Assembly (NCBI RefSeq): GCF_905163445.1
Contig: NC_053187.1
Coordinates: 18,957,001-19,021,000, forward strand
Source of the DNA: Pararge aegeria
Taxonomy: Eukaryota; Arthropoda; Insecta; Lepidoptera; Nymphalidae
Direction: 5' to 3'
DNA: 64,000 nt
Shown here: one piece after another, positions 1 to 10,477 of the stretch
Position numbering within the stretch: position 1 is the first letter of the stretch
How the letters are laid out: every line of letters begins with the position of its first letter
The notes under the pieces: model-generated
Told to the model about the DNA's origin: nothing
The model's input: the letters and a program-made list of their open reading frames with translations, nothing else
Databases searched by the model: none
Made by a program: the position numbers and the translations under genes

Positions 1-60
1 GGAAACTCCTAATTAAATTCACAGCGCTCACCATTGTGCCAGGGAGGTCGTCAATCTCCA
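1..60 (-). mobile_element. SINE-C head remnant
   Basis: The minus strand reads as the box-A end of a SINE-C head (CAGCGCTCACCATTGTGCCA on plus), followed by divergence. Only the first ~50 bases of the family are present because the window starts here. It may be a chance-preserved fragment, but the same string recurs at 2330, 56020 and elsewhere. Confidence 0.4.
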
Positions 61-64
61 GGAA

Positions 65-318
65 AGAATTTCACTACGCGGGATATATTGTAGTGCACAA
101 ACTTAACTTAGGTTTGTTTAAAACGGAGATGTCTCTTAAAAAGTTCAATGTTTGTATTAAACGTAAGCTTATAGAAAAGTCCTATTATAGTATAAAGGAC
201 TACGTAAACGATCAAAAAGCTTGGGTGTAAATTATTGCTCTAACCAGGTTGCTCTTCTAATAATTTAAAATGACATTGTGAGATGGTGATAACAAAAAAA
301 AAACACCCGACTTTATTT
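65..318 (+). mobile_element. LINE-P ORF2 C-terminus and start of 3' UTR
   Basis: A frame ending at 230 finishes with KRKLIEKSYYSIKDYVNDQK then AWV and a stop. The same C-terminus recurs at 57590-57690, 48700-48825 and 53925-53980, so it is the end of a jockey-like non-LTR reverse-transcriptase protein. The UTR starts with GAGATGGTGATAACA and an A-run, then 'acacccgactttattttgtgg', a decayed form of the family string CCCGGCTAAATTTGTTGTGG. 5' truncated and inactive. Confidence 0.7.
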
Positions 319-344
319 TGTGGTCCCGGTTATTATCAGTTTGT

Positions 345-588
345 CGGCCTATTGGCGCAGTGGGCAGTGACCCTACTTTCTGAGCCCAAGGCCGTGAGTT
401 CGGTTCCCACAACTGGAAAATGGTTAGGGATGAACATGATATGTATATTATTAATATTTATGCATATTATTTATTAAAATATTCACCACTCATCTTAGTA
501 CCCAAAACACAAGTTACGCTTACTTTGGGGCTAGATGGCGATGTGTGGATTGTCCTAGTGTATTAATTTATATATTTATTTCATTTAC
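345..588 (+). mobile_element. SINE-A, near full length
   Basis: tRNA-derived SINE. The head carries a box-A-like TTGGCGCAGTGGGCAG and a box-B-like GTTCGGTTCCC (consensus in other copies GGTTCGATTCCC). The body contains a degraded AACATGAATG region, and the 3' part has CACAAGTTACGCTTACTTTG and GGGCTAGATGGCGATGTG, ending in TATTTATTT. It would be transcribed by RNA polymerase III if the internal promoter is intact. The B box has one change from the family. Confidence 0.85.
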
Positions 589-602
589 TTGTGGTCAAAA
601 GC

Positions 603-718
603 CCACCAACCCACAATCGAGCAACGTGGCGCTTCTATCCCCTAAAACTGTATTTTTTATGGAAGACGAAGCCCGTGCAAAGTTGTGGGACGTTAGAAGC
701 TGCGGATAATGATGATGG
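603..718 (+). mobile_element. LINE 3' end with (ATG)n-type tail
   Basis: The stretch contains CCCACAATCGAGCAACGTGG and then GTGGGACGTTAGAAGCTGCG followed by ATGATGATGG. This matches the common lepidopteran LINE ending of the form CAGTGGGACGT...GATGATGATG. RTE-like by its tail; no coding frame remains. Confidence 0.55.
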
Positions 719-1738
719 TATTTTTTCAAATTGATGTTATGACACTAATAAATTCTCGCAAATTATTCTCATCTCTTGTCATAATTCATAAAAATACCTA
801 ATTCTTGAACCCAAGTCAAGGATCCTTTTCGTAACGTTACCTGCATCGTTTGGTTAATATGTTATTTGACCTCAGGTCAAGTTGCGAATTATCAAGATAT
901 CAAATATTTTGCGATGACGGCCGTAACTCAAAACCATTTTTTTTTGTATCACAATAGTTGTCATAGATATATATGTTTAAGAAAGAGCTGGCTGGCCAGC
1001 AAATAAAACTGTCGGTCAAAATATTCAAGACTTCTTTAAAATTCCGATTAACCTACAAGTATTTTAAAACGAAGACCGCAAGTTCACCCCCGTTTGTTTC
1101 GCTTTTTGTATTGCCAATCTACTTACTATGTAGATTATATGAAAAGCATATTAATGAATACCAAATACTATTTTGAATTCATAAATTTCCTTGTTAATTT
1201 GATTTGGTGTTTTATTTTTGTTAATGTTCGTTTGGTATAACTATTTATTTATGTTAAGTTGAAAGCAGAACCACAGATTCTTCTGCGTTCAACTTCTCTT
1301 TCTTCTTGCTGGGTTTTCGGGGTTATTTTTGTTTCTTTATATTATTAAAGTCAAGTTGCCAGATCGTTTGACAAATTCTCGCATTCGTAGGACACTGAGT
1401 TACTAACATTAGTTGGGAAATAGGTGTTGTAAAAGCGGGCGATGCCGAGTACAGAGCAAGTAATTAAATAGATAAAATATAATCGTAAATATTATAGTAA
1501 TTAGTTTGCACAGTAGGTAATTCGGTTGCATTTAAATAAGTCTTGAATATATAAAAGTGGCGCGTGTTGAAAATACTTGTTTGATCTGTATACAATAGTT
1601 TGCGCACCTATTTGAATATTTGTAATAACGAGGCCACATTATTAGCAAATAAAAGCTGAGTTCACAATTTTGACAAAACACAACTATTTAGTAATCAGAA
1701 CGTGTAATATGTGCTTATATTATGCTTATAAATTCTGC
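719..1738. other. AT-rich interval, nothing recognised
   Basis: No coding frame above 67 codons, no SINE head and no inverted repeat that I could support. The 67-codon frame at 973-1176 has no recognisable composition or motif. Confidence 0.5.
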
Positions 1739-1739
1739 T

Positions 1740-1835
1740 GATACATAGAATAGAACAGAATATAATAGAATTACTTTATTAGGCACATACTTTGGTCTTA
1801 CAAAAAATATTTGTGACTCCGAAACACGAAGAGCA
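1740..1835 (-). mobile_element. LINE tail, minus strand
   Basis: Plus-strand 'atagaatagaacagaatataatagaattactttatt' is the reverse of a polyadenylation region of the form AATAAAGTAATTCTAT... with a (TTCTA)n tail. The same tail occurs on plus at 7083-7112 and 51575-51598. Only the terminus is recognisable. Confidence 0.45.
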
Positions 1836-2075
1836 ATATTTTATCACTATGTTTTGCTAACATAAAACCGATAGGCGAAAAAATTGTTGCAAAGGTATCA
1901 GTAAATCTATTACATGTAGGATGTTGGAATCAGTAAACAAGAGAATAAATTAATAAATTAATTAGTGAATATAAAATGTACAACACACAAAAGTGCAGAA
2001 AACAAATGGGTACAATACCGGTGGTATATTACTAGGGCCGTGTTTTAGTTGGCAAAGCATTTATCCCGAGCTTTT

Positions 2076-2352
2076 TTTTCCACTACTAGTTAGACGTTGC
2101 CTGCAATCTCACCTACTGGTAAGTGATGATGCAGTCCAAGATGGTGACGGGCTAACATTTTAGGGGTACGTCAGTTATATTAAACCCATACCCAACCCCT
2201 AATCGGTTTCGACAACGTACCAGAACGCTAAATCGCTCAGCGGCACGTTTTGGTCGGTAGGGGAGGCAGTTATTACAGAATCCCAAATTGACTTTGCCGG
2301 GATCGAATCCGGGACCTCCCACTTTAATCCACAGCACTCACCGCCAGGGAGA
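2076..2352 (-). mobile_element. SINE-C, internally deleted
   Basis: Read on minus: head with GGTGAGTGCTGTGGATTAAA, box-B-like GGATTCGATCCCGG, then ATTTGGGATTCTGTAATAAC, CGATTTAGCGTTCTGGTACG, and the 3' part CTTGGACTGCATCATCACTT. The segment between the TCTGAATTTTC region and the CGACAAAGACG region found in fuller copies (14117, 27092) is missing. Confidence 0.8.
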
Positions 2353-2654
2353 TCGTCAAAAGTTTGCTGGAGAGATGCTTTGTTTGTTAGTCCTTCCTTC
2401 ACGTCGTAACTAAGTAACCAAACAACAATTTGTAAGAGTCGTCTAATTTCTATCAAACACTGCAAGTATGATTATTATACGTATACGTTCTCTACCTTTA
2501 ACTTTATGTATTAGTTTATTTTACCGTAGTGAAATTTGTATTAGTATATTTTATTTATTTTATGTGCTTATTAATTTTTATGTATAAATATACAGATTAT
2601 ATATACAGCTTAGAGCTTTGCACACCGCTATAAGGTTTCACATGTGAGTCGATT

Positions 2655-2785
2655 CCCCATAATCGTTGCCTGGAAGAAATCACTATAACTGATAAGGCCG
2701 CCTTTGTTACACAAATTTAAATTACTTTTCTTTTTTATTTAAATCGGTTTTGTTCTTGTGCAATAAATCAATCAAAAAATTATTT
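2655..2785 (+). mobile_element. LINE-E 3' UTR tail
   Basis: Contains CGTTGCCTGGAAGAAATCAC, then TGATAAGGCCGCCTTTGTTA and a polyadenylation-like AATAAATCAATC. It matches the LINE-E ends at 5745, 27565 and 45755. The stem-loop normally present before GATAAGG is degraded here (ATCACTATAACTGAT). Confidence 0.7.
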
Positions 2786-2789
2786 TCGA

Positions 2790-3384
2790 TTGATTGATTG
2801 ATTTTTGGAATTAATTAAAAGTGCTGAGAGTAGCATGTGCTACTTTTCGTTACAGGAAAACAAACGGTCGTAGAACGCTGGCTACCGCTTCAAAGTGGAA
2901 TTGCATTATGGCTTATCATTTATTGTGGTCGGGCATTGTATTATGGATATAACATGTGGGTTGTATGGTCGTAGAAATGTCACCTTATGACTTCTCAATG
3001 AGATGCCTCAGCCGTGCGTCGGCACGGTTTTGTATGCAAATAGTTGTATGCAAATGAAGTCAGTGCATCTGTTGTTGGAACCTTCATGTAGTTACTACAG
3101 TTTACTTAATTGTTTAGCATTCCTAATTTGTCGTAGGATAATATGTTGATTTTGTATGGAAACTGTTGATGTTGAAAAAGAAGCAACTACTGAGTTTTTA
3201 ACGGGCTTCTTTTCGCTACAATATGCCTTCCAATGGTAGTCACTGCAAACAGATTTTAATATAAAAAAGTGATAAAAAAGGCCTACTAAAAATACTAAAT
3301 GAGTTTTGAATTTGGTTGCTTTAGAAATATATGCTTTCACTGTCGAAAAGTACAGCTAGTAATAGTGTACATAGAGAGTTTGTC
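2790..3384. other. Interval without recognised features
   Basis: Contains a short AT-rich inverted repeat (AATCAATCAAAAAATT... GATTGATTGATT, about 2765-2805). An 81-codon minus frame at 3095-3340 has no recognisable motif and lies in AT-rich sequence. Confidence 0.4.
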
Positions 3385-3500
3385 ATAGTAAGATTATGGT
3401 GATGACTAGATTCAAACTAGGGGTTCCTAGCACCCTGGAATAAGAAGAAACCCGCAAGAAACGTAGCCGGGTATTCTTTTTGCTATGGACATCTCACATT
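3385..3500 (-). mobile_element. LINE-P 3' UTR fragment
   Basis: Minus strand carries the LINE-P string CGGCTACGTTTCTTGCGGGT followed by TTCTTCTTATTCC and GGGTGCTAGGAACCCC. It corresponds to CCCGGCTAAGTTTGTTGTGG...CTTCTTCTTAGACC in the copies at 26262 and 12243. Confidence 0.6.
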
Positions 3501-3504
3501 ATTA

Positions 3505-4745
3505 CAAAACTATTTAGACCTTAGACCTTAGACCAAATATATTTAACCTTACCGGTTATTCATAGGTTTTTAATAGAGAGGAAAGAATTTTTTTTTTGAC
3601 TCCTCCGAATTGTCCAGACTGGTGTAAGGAAAGATGTTTATCACATTCTGATGAAATGTATCCGTAGCGAGGTTCAGAATAAAATGTTTGCTGATGTTAT
3701 TATATTGTTGTTGGCCGAAATATTTATATAATAGATTTCATATTAATTAAAAAAAATTAAATAATGTAACCAAAAGTACCAACATTTTCTCTGTAATAAA
3801 CAATTGATATTGAACTATTGTAAAAAGTATGTACTACACGATATAAAGTATTCATAATGAACTACAACAAGATCTGCAATATCTAACTATCATAGTTAAG
3901 TCGCTATAGCAACTTTTGTGTCCTAAAATTTTATTAAATCGCCGGTGGAAAAAAAAGTGGGTTACATTAGTATCGCAGTATTAATTCTTATTTAAATAAA
4001 TAGTTTTTTTTTCAAGGCTATTTATTTAGCAATAAAATACATTTTAATTCATTCCATTTAATTGGATATTCAATTATGAATTTATCGAGTTTAAAAAATT
4101 TGGACTATACCTAAACGAAACGGTTATGTTTCGATATACACACAATTGAAAAAGTTCTTTCTAAAACTATGTACTTTACTGTATGTATGACTACACTTTC
4201 ATTGAATGCTACATATTTCACAAATAGGCTGTTCCTTTGGGATACACATGAATTATCCATTGGCATATTGGTAATAAAAACAACAGTGGCCTAATGTCAA
4301 ACAACAAACTCATTTTTTACATAAATTTTACGCAGGCGATCACTGCAAACAGTAAGTCAACGGTCAGAGTATTTACGTAAACACACAAAATGGCAATCGT
4401 CTGAACCTGACCCCCTTACGAAATGTACAGACAGACGCAATACGCACTGTAACTGGCACGGGTTTAACGTTTATTCAATAGTATTTGTACCGTGCGAAAT
4501 TATATAACCATAGATAATACCACTTAAGCCATGGAGAAATGGTTCGACGTGACTGAAAAAGCTATAGGGGATTTAGGTCATATCTTTTGTCTTAACTTTT
4601 GCCATATTGTTACAGTAGGTACCTAATAAACTACATATGTTTTCTTAGTGTCAGAATTTCTTTATGTAATTCTTACAATAGAATTTTTAGTATTTTTTTT
4701 TGTAATAATTTATGCTGTTTACGATATTGGCTTTTTGTGTATAAA
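3505..4745. other. AT-rich interval, nothing recognised
   Basis: Short direct repeat GACCTTAGACCTTAGACC at ~3519. Otherwise no gene, SINE head or terminal repeat was seen. Confidence 0.45.
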
Positions 4746-4749
4746 AGAG

Positions 4750-4992
4750 TATATGGGAAGCGGTGATAGATCAGTGGGTAGGAGCTTGACTTCACTTTCG
4801 GGAGGCCGAGTTCGAATCCCAGCTAACCTCTAACTTTTATATATGCGTTTTAAGCAATTAAATTATCACTTGTTTCATCGCAAGGAAAACGTCGCGAGGA
4901 AGCCTGCATGCCTGAGAGTTCTCCATAATGTTATCAAAAGCGTGTGGAGTCCGCCAATCCGCACTGGGCCAACTACTATGGGCCTATGACTA
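4750..4992 (+). mobile_element. SINE-B, near full length
   Basis: tRNA-derived head: GCGGTGATAGATCAGTGGGT (box A region), TTGACTTCACTTTCGGGAGG, and GAGTTCGAATCCCAGC (box B). The body has GCGTTTTAAGCAATTAAATT and CATGCCTGAGAGTTCTCCAT, then CCGCCAATCCGCACTGGGCC. The 3' end carries a small local duplication (ACTATGGGCCTATGACTATGGGCC). Confidence 0.85.
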
Positions 4993-5181
4993 TGGGCCTT
5001 TAGAGGATTAGAGGAATGTGAACAAACTCATGTAGCTTGAGGATGCAAAAAATCAAAAATTTAAGTAGGATGTGTTTATATAATCAATAAACAAAAAAAT
5101 ATTAAAGTATTGATTAACTTTGAAACTTTCATTGTTCAATTATCTAAAGCAAGATTTTTTATTTTCTGATATTTAATATTA

Positions 5182-5364
5182 CTGGCTGAGTCGTGCAACT
5201 TCGTCTGCACCAAATCGGTTGTTACCGGAAAACTCGAATAAAATGACATTTCTAAAAATGAATCCCCAAAAACCCCTGTATACTAATTTTCATGAAAATC
5301 GTTGGAGCCGATTCCGAGATTCCAATTATATATATACAAGAATTGCTCATTTAAAGATATAAGA
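5182..5364 (-). mobile_element. Non-autonomous Helitron
   Basis: On minus the element starts A|TCTTATATCTTTAAATGAG and ends near GACGAAGTTGCACGACTCAG then CCAGT. The terminal CTAG is changed to CCAG by one base. The interior has the TTTTCATGAAAATCGTTGGA type string usual in lepidopteran Helitron derivatives. No coding capacity; mobilised in trans by Rep/helicase if ever active. Confidence 0.65.
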
Positions 5365-5526
5365 TATGACAGTCATATTCTTTTAATTCCTAAAATATTA
5401 TACTAATCATTTTATTATATCTCAACTGGGCTCTAACGTTTGATTGGGTCAGAAGTTGGGTCAGATTATATTCCGGCTAGTTTGTTAATCAAAAGTTTTT
5501 AAAGTTTCTGTATACCTTATTTTAGG

Positions 5527-5615
5527 TCATCATCATCATCATCATCATTTCAACTCATTACCGGCCCACTACAGGGCCAAGAGAAAGGGTTAAGGCCGTA
5601 ACAACCTCGTTGTCC
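5527..5615 (-). mobile_element. SINE-B 3' fragment
   Basis: Begins with a (CAT)n run and continues CAACTCATTACCGGCCCACT then ACAGGGCCAAGAG and GGGTTAAGGCCGTA. This is the tail end of SINE-B read in reverse. Confidence 0.6.
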
Positions 5616-5744
5616 AGTAGTTAACATGTTCAGCTTCAAGCTAGAGTCAGATTCCCAGATAAGCTTTTCTCTTAAGATATTTGTAGTACTAGCCCGGAGT
5701 TCCAAAATTTCTGCAGTTCATCACCATTCCCCGGAGAGCACGTT

Positions 5745-6000
5745 AACTCGAATTAGAATCACTTACATGCGATGATTGTACCTACCTCTCTCCTTGAGCT
5801 GTTTTTAACGCCTTTGGTTGGAAGAGATCGCTATGTAGCGATAAGGCCGCCAAATTGTATACTTTTTGTTAAATTTTTTACTTATAATTTGTTATGTATA
5901 TGTGGCGTACAATAAAAGTGTATTCATTTTGTTAAATTTTTTACTTATAATTTGTTATGTTTATGTGGCGTACAATAAAAGTGTATAAATAAACCGTAAT
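5745..6000 (+). mobile_element. LINE-E 3' UTR with duplicated end
   Basis: Contains CTCTCTCCTTGAGCTGTTTT, GGAAGAGATCGCTATGTAGC and GATAAGGCCGCC. The last 63 bases, including the CAATAAA polyadenylation signal, are repeated in tandem (units start near 5864 and 5927; one clear difference, GTATATG versus GTTTATG). The palindrome ATCGCTATGTAGCGAT is intact here. Confidence 0.75.
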
Positions 6001-6274
6001 TTCTCATCCTTTTTTAAGTGATATAAAAATTAAGTAACTCATATCCAGTTGTGTAATTATCACATTACCAATTCGCTGTGCAGTAATTTCTGGTCAAACA
6101 GGCATGGTTTGTAGACATCTTGACCTCTCCGTACAGAGGTCGAATACAAATGTGTGCTCAAAACGTTAGGCTGTGACCTCTAAGACGGACCTCAAGTTTC
6201 GTTAGCACGTCATTTTATTTGGAAAATTTATTACTTGCCGTATCATAAATAGTTTACATTGTCGATTTTAATAA

Positions 6275-6420
6275 TCGCTAATTGGCCGAGGACGACCTTG
6301 GAGTCAGTGGAGTGATGAAGTACAGATGGACATGGGGGTTATGGCAGTTCGAGCTGAAAGGCTACTGACCTCCTCCGACTGAGAAATTTGCTGGGCCTCT
6401 TAGGGCTGTAGAGTTTTAGT
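6275..6420 (+). mobile_element. Probable LINE ORF2 fragment
   Basis: One plus frame reads LIGRGRPWSQWSDEVQMDMG then VMAVRAERLLTSS and a stop. The pattern GRGRPWSQWSDEVQ resembles the C-terminal GRP..RW.DDI segment of RTE-like non-LTR proteins. Short and not confirmed. Confidence 0.35.
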
Positions 6421-6462
6421 GGTGATGAATTGAACACAGACGCACGTATAAACGTTTTGACG

Positions 6463-6726
6463 GCCGATTGGCGCAGTGGGCAGCGACCCTGCTTTCTGAG
6501 TCCAAGGCCGTGGGTTCGATTCCCACAACTGGAAAATGTTTGTGTGAAGAACATGAATGTTTTTCAGTGTCTGGGTGTTTATATGTATATTATAAGTATT
6601 TATGTATATTATTCATAAAAATATTCATCAGTAATCTTAGTACCCATAACACAAGCTACGCTTAATTTGGGACTAGATGGCGGTGTGTGTATTGTCGTAG
6701 TATATTTATTTTATTTATTTATTTAT
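6463..6726 (+). mobile_element. SINE-A, full length
   Basis: One of the best copies: GGCCGATTGGCGCAGTGGGC, CTGAGTCCAAGGCCGTGGGT, TTCGATTCCCACAACTGG, then GAACATGAATGTTTTTCAGT and the 3' block CACAAGCTACGCTTAATTTG, GACTAGATGGCGGTGTG, ending in repeated TTTA. Overlapping short frames in both strands here are artefacts of the SINE. Confidence 0.9.
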
Positions 6727-6859
6727 AAAAACACACACACAAAATACATTCAACATACCAACATATGCACAGTAGGCACATACCACTATAATAACATTTT
6801 GTATTGCTATTTATCAACCTAAACCTATACCTAAACATTTGTTCACTGTTATCATAAAG

Positions 6860-7112
6860 ATAATTACAATTATGTACCTATTCTTAAGTGTTGCACTTGA
6901 AGAGCACTACCTCCTATAATATAGGTTAAATCCTAGCATAGGGGCAGAAGTTTTTCAATTTCTACATATCGATAATTTTTTATCTAACCACATATTGCTG
7001 CAACAATTGCTAGGATCATTTAACTGATAACTAATGTGTCTTCTTGTATACCATTATAATTGTACTTGTTTCTTTGTGCCCAATAAAGTATTTTATTATA
7101 TTCTATTCTATT
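6860..7112 (+). mobile_element. Probable LINE 3' end
   Basis: The stretch ends CCCAATAAAGTATTTTATTA then TATTCTATTCTATT, a polyadenylation signal followed by a (TTCTA)n tail as in other LINE ends of this window. The upstream part is not recognised. Confidence 0.4.
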
Positions 7113-7169
7113 GCATTTATGTGATAAGTTTCCTTTACCTCTTTGCCACGTGTCACCTGACTAGACATA

Positions 7170-7620
7170 GCCATGATCATTATCACCGGCCCACTACTGA
7201 GCACGGATCAGTGTGGTGCACTTCATACAATGTTAAAAGCACTGCCTACCCTAATTCTTTGATATAACTCTACAGTAGGGGGATTTTTCCATTTCATTGC
7301 CATCTTCCTGCTATATGCACTTGGTCATCAACTATATGCACGCCACTGGCACGGATCCCCTATCAGAATAAAAAGGGATAAGGCCGAAGATATCTGGCCA
7401 AGTGTGGACTTCATACTCCCTTGAGAATGTTATGGAGAATAGATTGATCTATACATGCAAATTGCACAAACCCTCGCGGTGTTTTCCTTCCCCCTTAATG
7501 CAAACTGATATTTAATAAAAAACGCACATAACTCTAAAAGATATAGTTGCATGGAGGGGCTCGAACTGAGGCCCTCCGTAATTTAGTAGCCTAAGTTTAA
7601 ATTACTTGCTGCCATACGGT
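7170..7620 (-). mobile_element. SINE-B interrupted by a MITE
   Basis: Minus-strand SINE-B split in two: a 3' part at 7170-7208 (ATTATCACCGGCCCACTACT) and the rest at 7349-7620, with TTGAGAATGTTATGGAGAAT, CCCTCGCGGTGTTTTCCTTC and the head remnant. The insert at 7209-7348 is flanked by GCACGGAT on both sides. The B box is degraded. Confidence 0.75.
7209..7348. mobile_element. hAT-like MITE with 8-bp target duplication
   Basis: The 140-bp insert starts CAGTGTGGTGCA and ends TGCACGCCACTG; the reverse of the end is CAGTGGCGTGCA, so 10 of 12 terminal bases match. The 8-bp duplication GCACGGAT lies at 7201-7208 and 7349-7356. CAGTG ends and 8-bp duplications are typical of the hAT superfamily. The interior AAAAGCACTGCCTACCCTAA recurs at 16066, and the termini recur at 35791-36019. 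Non-coding. Confidence 0.8.
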
Positions 7621-7875
7621 TTTTTTCATCTATAAATTTAAGTCGGTGTTACTCTGGATGATATAACGATTTTAATAATACATGACACATACAAATGTGA
7701 TCACGCATTGAGATGGTATCGCGTATAACATATAACTCTCATCAACATAACACTCACAACAAATATTAATCCTGAAAACATTAGGTACACAACTTTTTAG
7801 ATGGTTATGCAATAAAGTTGTGGACTTCACTTATTATTTATTATTATCGACAAGTAGTCGAGTTCAACTTTTATT

Positions 7876-8130
7876 TGACGGCCGATTGCATTCTGAGTCC
7901 AAGACTGTCGGTTCGATTCCCACAGCTGCAAAACGATTGGGATGAATATGTTTTTTTCAGTGTCTTTATATTTTTTTAGACGGTCTTTATCTGTATATTA
8001 TACGTATTTTTGTAGATTGTTCATAAAAATAATCACCAGTCATCATAGCACCCATAATTCAAGGTATGCTTACTTTAGGGCTAGATTGCGACGTGTTTAC
8101 ACACACATACACACAGTTTGTGTTATGTTC
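7876..8130 (+). mobile_element. SINE-A with shortened head
   Basis: GACGGCCGATTG joins directly to CATTCTGAGTCCAAGACTGT, so the box-A part CGCAGTGGGCAGCGACCCTG is deleted. Box B (GGTTCGATTCCC) is intact. The 3' block AGGTATGCTTACTTTAGGGC and a CA-rich end follow. Confidence 0.75.
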
Positions 8131-8384
8131 AGACATATCAATAATAAATCGTTTTATCGATATAAAAATTGACTTGATACCATAAGTACTTGATTTATAA
8201 GCAACGTTAATCGTAACCTAAAGCAGATTTGACTACTGACCTAGCATTCTATAAAGCTATAATGCTTTATAAATTGAAAACAATGCGCGATGACCAAGTC
8301 TTATGTAACCCATCCTAGTTATCGCTGATACGTAATTGCTAAATGCCAAATGATTGCGTTGACTCTTAATTGAATGGTTTTTTT

Positions 8385-8500
8385 TTATTATCATCATTAA
8401 TCTGTTACCGGCCCACTACATGGCACGAGTCTCCTCTCAGAACGAGAAGGGTTAAGGCCGTAGTCAGAACACTATTGAGATCTCTTAGACATACAGGTTT
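8385..8500 (-). mobile_element. SINE-B 3' fragment
   Basis: TTATCATCATTAATCTGTTA, CCGGCCCACTACATGGCACG, GAACGAGAAGGGTTAAGGCC, then GATCTCTTAGACATACAGGT. The tRNA-like head is absent. Confidence 0.65.
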
Positions 8501-8734
8501 GAAATTAAGAGAAAATTAAGATAGCTAAATCTTAAGATTAAAATTATTGAATGGCTTATGCTTCGTCAGTTTTATTCAGTAGACGAATATCTAAAACTAA
8601 AGGTTTAAATAATTGTGTTTCTAGGTTTATATTTTGGTTTACTTTATATTATTTCATTTAAGTTGACATTGTTGTTTAATTTCACAGTTTTGATACCTTA
8701 ATTTTGTAAATATAATTTTATTATTAAGGTGTTG

Positions 8735-8858
8735 TTATAATTTGCATGCCATAGAATGGCAGATTGTAGCACGGAACTTGTTATGTTTTATTATAAGCTC
8801 AAATTTGTCAAACTGCAATCTCGCAAATGAAGATTTGAATTTGACTTTGATGATTTTA
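8735..8858 (+). mobile_element. LINE 3' end
   Basis: AATTTGCATGCCATAGAATG, GCAGATTGTAGCACGGAACT, and the tail TTTGAATTTGACTTTGATG. The composition and tail are those of jockey-like LINE ends common in Lepidoptera. No coding frame remains. Confidence 0.5.
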
Positions 8859-8889
8859 TCTTCACTGCTTTAGCAAATATCATCAAAAT

Positions 8890-9085
8890 CATCACCAATC
8901 CATGATTGGACGGGTTTGCCAATCATCAACATGATAGTAGATGGTAGTAGTAATGATGGTAGGACAGTGGACTCTGCTGCCCATTTTCCGTTTTATTCCC
9001 TAAGTCGCCTCGAACGACACCCGCGGAAAGAGGATAGTGGAGACAACTGTATTCTAATCTGCCATCACCACACGGCATAGCAAGC
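8890..9085 (+). repeat. Repeat F fragment
   Basis: GCCCATTTTCCGTTTTATTC, CCTAAGTCGCCTCGAACGAC and ACAACTGTATTCTAATCTGC are shared with 58945-59085 on plus and, in reverse, with 60865-60960 and 46190-46260. Class unknown. Confidence 0.6.
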
Positions 9086-9099
9086 GATAATAATCAATT

Positions 9100-9350
9100 A
9101 AAATAAATAAATAAGTATACTACGACCATACACTTATCACCATCTAGCCCCAAAGTAAGCGGAGCTTGTGTTATGGGTACTAAGATGACTGATCAATATT
9201 GTTATACACATAAAAACTTATAATACACCAAGACACTGAAAAACATACATGCTCATCACACAAACACTTTTCAGTTGTGGGAATCGAACCCACGGCCTTG
9301 GACTCAGAAAGCAGGATCGCTGCACACTGCGCCAACCGGCTGTCTTTTAA
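9100..9350 (-). mobile_element. SINE-A, full length, minus strand
   Basis: Plus-strand reading: CACTTATCACCATCTAGCCC, AAAGTAAGCGGAGCTTGTGT, CATACATGCTCATCACACAA, TTGTGGGAATCGAACCCACG (reverse of box B) and GCACACTGCGCCAACCGGCT (reverse of box A). Confidence 0.88.
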
Positions 9351-9354
9351 TTAA

Positions 9355-9462
9355 ATTAAAAACGCACAACTCCGAAAGGTTCGAGGTATTTGTCGGGGAT
9401 AATACACGTTCTCCCCGAAAAGAAAGCCGAAACCTTGCCTATTAAGCTATCACCGCTCAAAA
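9355..9462 (-). mobile_element. SINE-B-like head, degraded
   Basis: The order AACGCACAACTCCGAAAGGT, GAAAGCCGAAACCTTGCC, TATTAAGCTATCACCGCTC is the reverse of a SINE-B type head (GCGGTGATAGC...). Box B is not preserved (GGGGATAATACACG). Confidence 0.5.
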
Positions 9463-9491
9463 AAATATGAACAAATATAGAAATACGAAAA

Positions 9492-9648
9492 TCTTTATAT
9501 ACATATTTCTTGTGTGCGTGTGTATGTCACTGAACTCCTCCTAAACGGCCGGACCGATTTGAATGAATTTTTCGGTATGCGTTTGGGTGGCATCCTGGAT
9601 GGTTTAGATTCACAAATCAGCCCGACAGATGGCGCTGGGGTCCGCTAG
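9492..9648 (+). mobile_element. Non-autonomous Helitron, 157 bp
   Basis: Starts A|TCTTTATATACATATTTC and ends GGGGTCCGCTAG|T, the A/T insertion context expected for Helitrons. Interior GAACTCCTCCTAAACGGCCG and CCGATTTGAATGAATTTTTC are typical of lepidopteran Helitron derivatives. No target duplication and no coding frame. Confidence 0.85.
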
Positions 9649-9809
9649 TATAAATATAGTACTGCAAAGTAAGTAACATTCTGCTACGATTTAAGCATTA
9701 AAGTTCCTTTTCATATAACCTACACATTTTGGAGGTTTTATTTTTTTAGTGATATGTATTGTAGGTTGAAAAACGTATTTATTTATTTCTTTAAACTCAT
9801 TATTCGTAC

Positions 9810-9935
9810 ACCACTACACAGTTGGGAAAATAAAAGACGAATAGAGAGAAACACAAAGACTGGAGTAGAATGCAAAAGGCGGCCTTATCGCTTAGAAGCA
9901 ATCCCTGCCAGGCAAACTTAGGATTAGGACAACGA
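9810..9935 (-). mobile_element. LINE-E 3' UTR, minus strand
   Basis: Plus reads CAAAAGGCGGCCTTATCGCT then TAGAAGCAATCCCTGCCAGG, the reverse of CCTGG...GATTGCTTCTAAGCGATAAGGCCGCC. One side of the conserved stem has a G-to-A change. Confidence 0.65.
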
Positions 9936-10477
9936 GAGCGAGAACAAATAGGTGGTGTAAAATTATTATAAACCTGCATCCAAATCACTACATACGAATA
10001 CATAAAAATAATATATATATTAAATTAAATAAATAGAAAAATAATAAGCTATAATAATAAATATATATATGTATATATAGATAGACATACAAGCGATTTT
10101 ACTTCAGCCCATGTGAGAATTTGTGAGCTGTAGGTATAAATCGGCTGAACCTTTAGGAGATCTTTTGTTTAATTAAAAAAGGTTTTTTAATTAGAATTGT
10201 TTATTTCTTAAGTACTAAATGGAAGTTATAAATCGTTTCCAATTATAGTGTCGTGAGCTACCCATAAAATACAAATCAGTTTTTTATGAGTACCTATACA
10301 GTAAATACATCACTGATTAGCTTTATGTGATGATATGATGAATCTGTGATAGATTGTTAAAACTTCACCTTTCCTTTCGGGGTGACTAAGTTCTCGGCAG
10401 GCACTTTTAACTTTTCGGAGCTATGTACGTTTTAAGCAATTATATTATTATATATAATTCGGGAAATTATTTATTAT

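Noticed and set aside
345..420. tRNA genes at SINE heads
   Set aside because: A and B boxes are present, but the cloverleaf and acceptor stem do not close and a SINE body follows. I call them SINE promoters, not tRNAs.
6468..6665. Plus frames MAQWAATLLSESKAVGSIPT and similar at 283, 6430 and 20592
   Set aside because: They are translations through SINE-A heads (GGCGCAGTGGGCAGCGACC...), recur with the repeat and are not genes.
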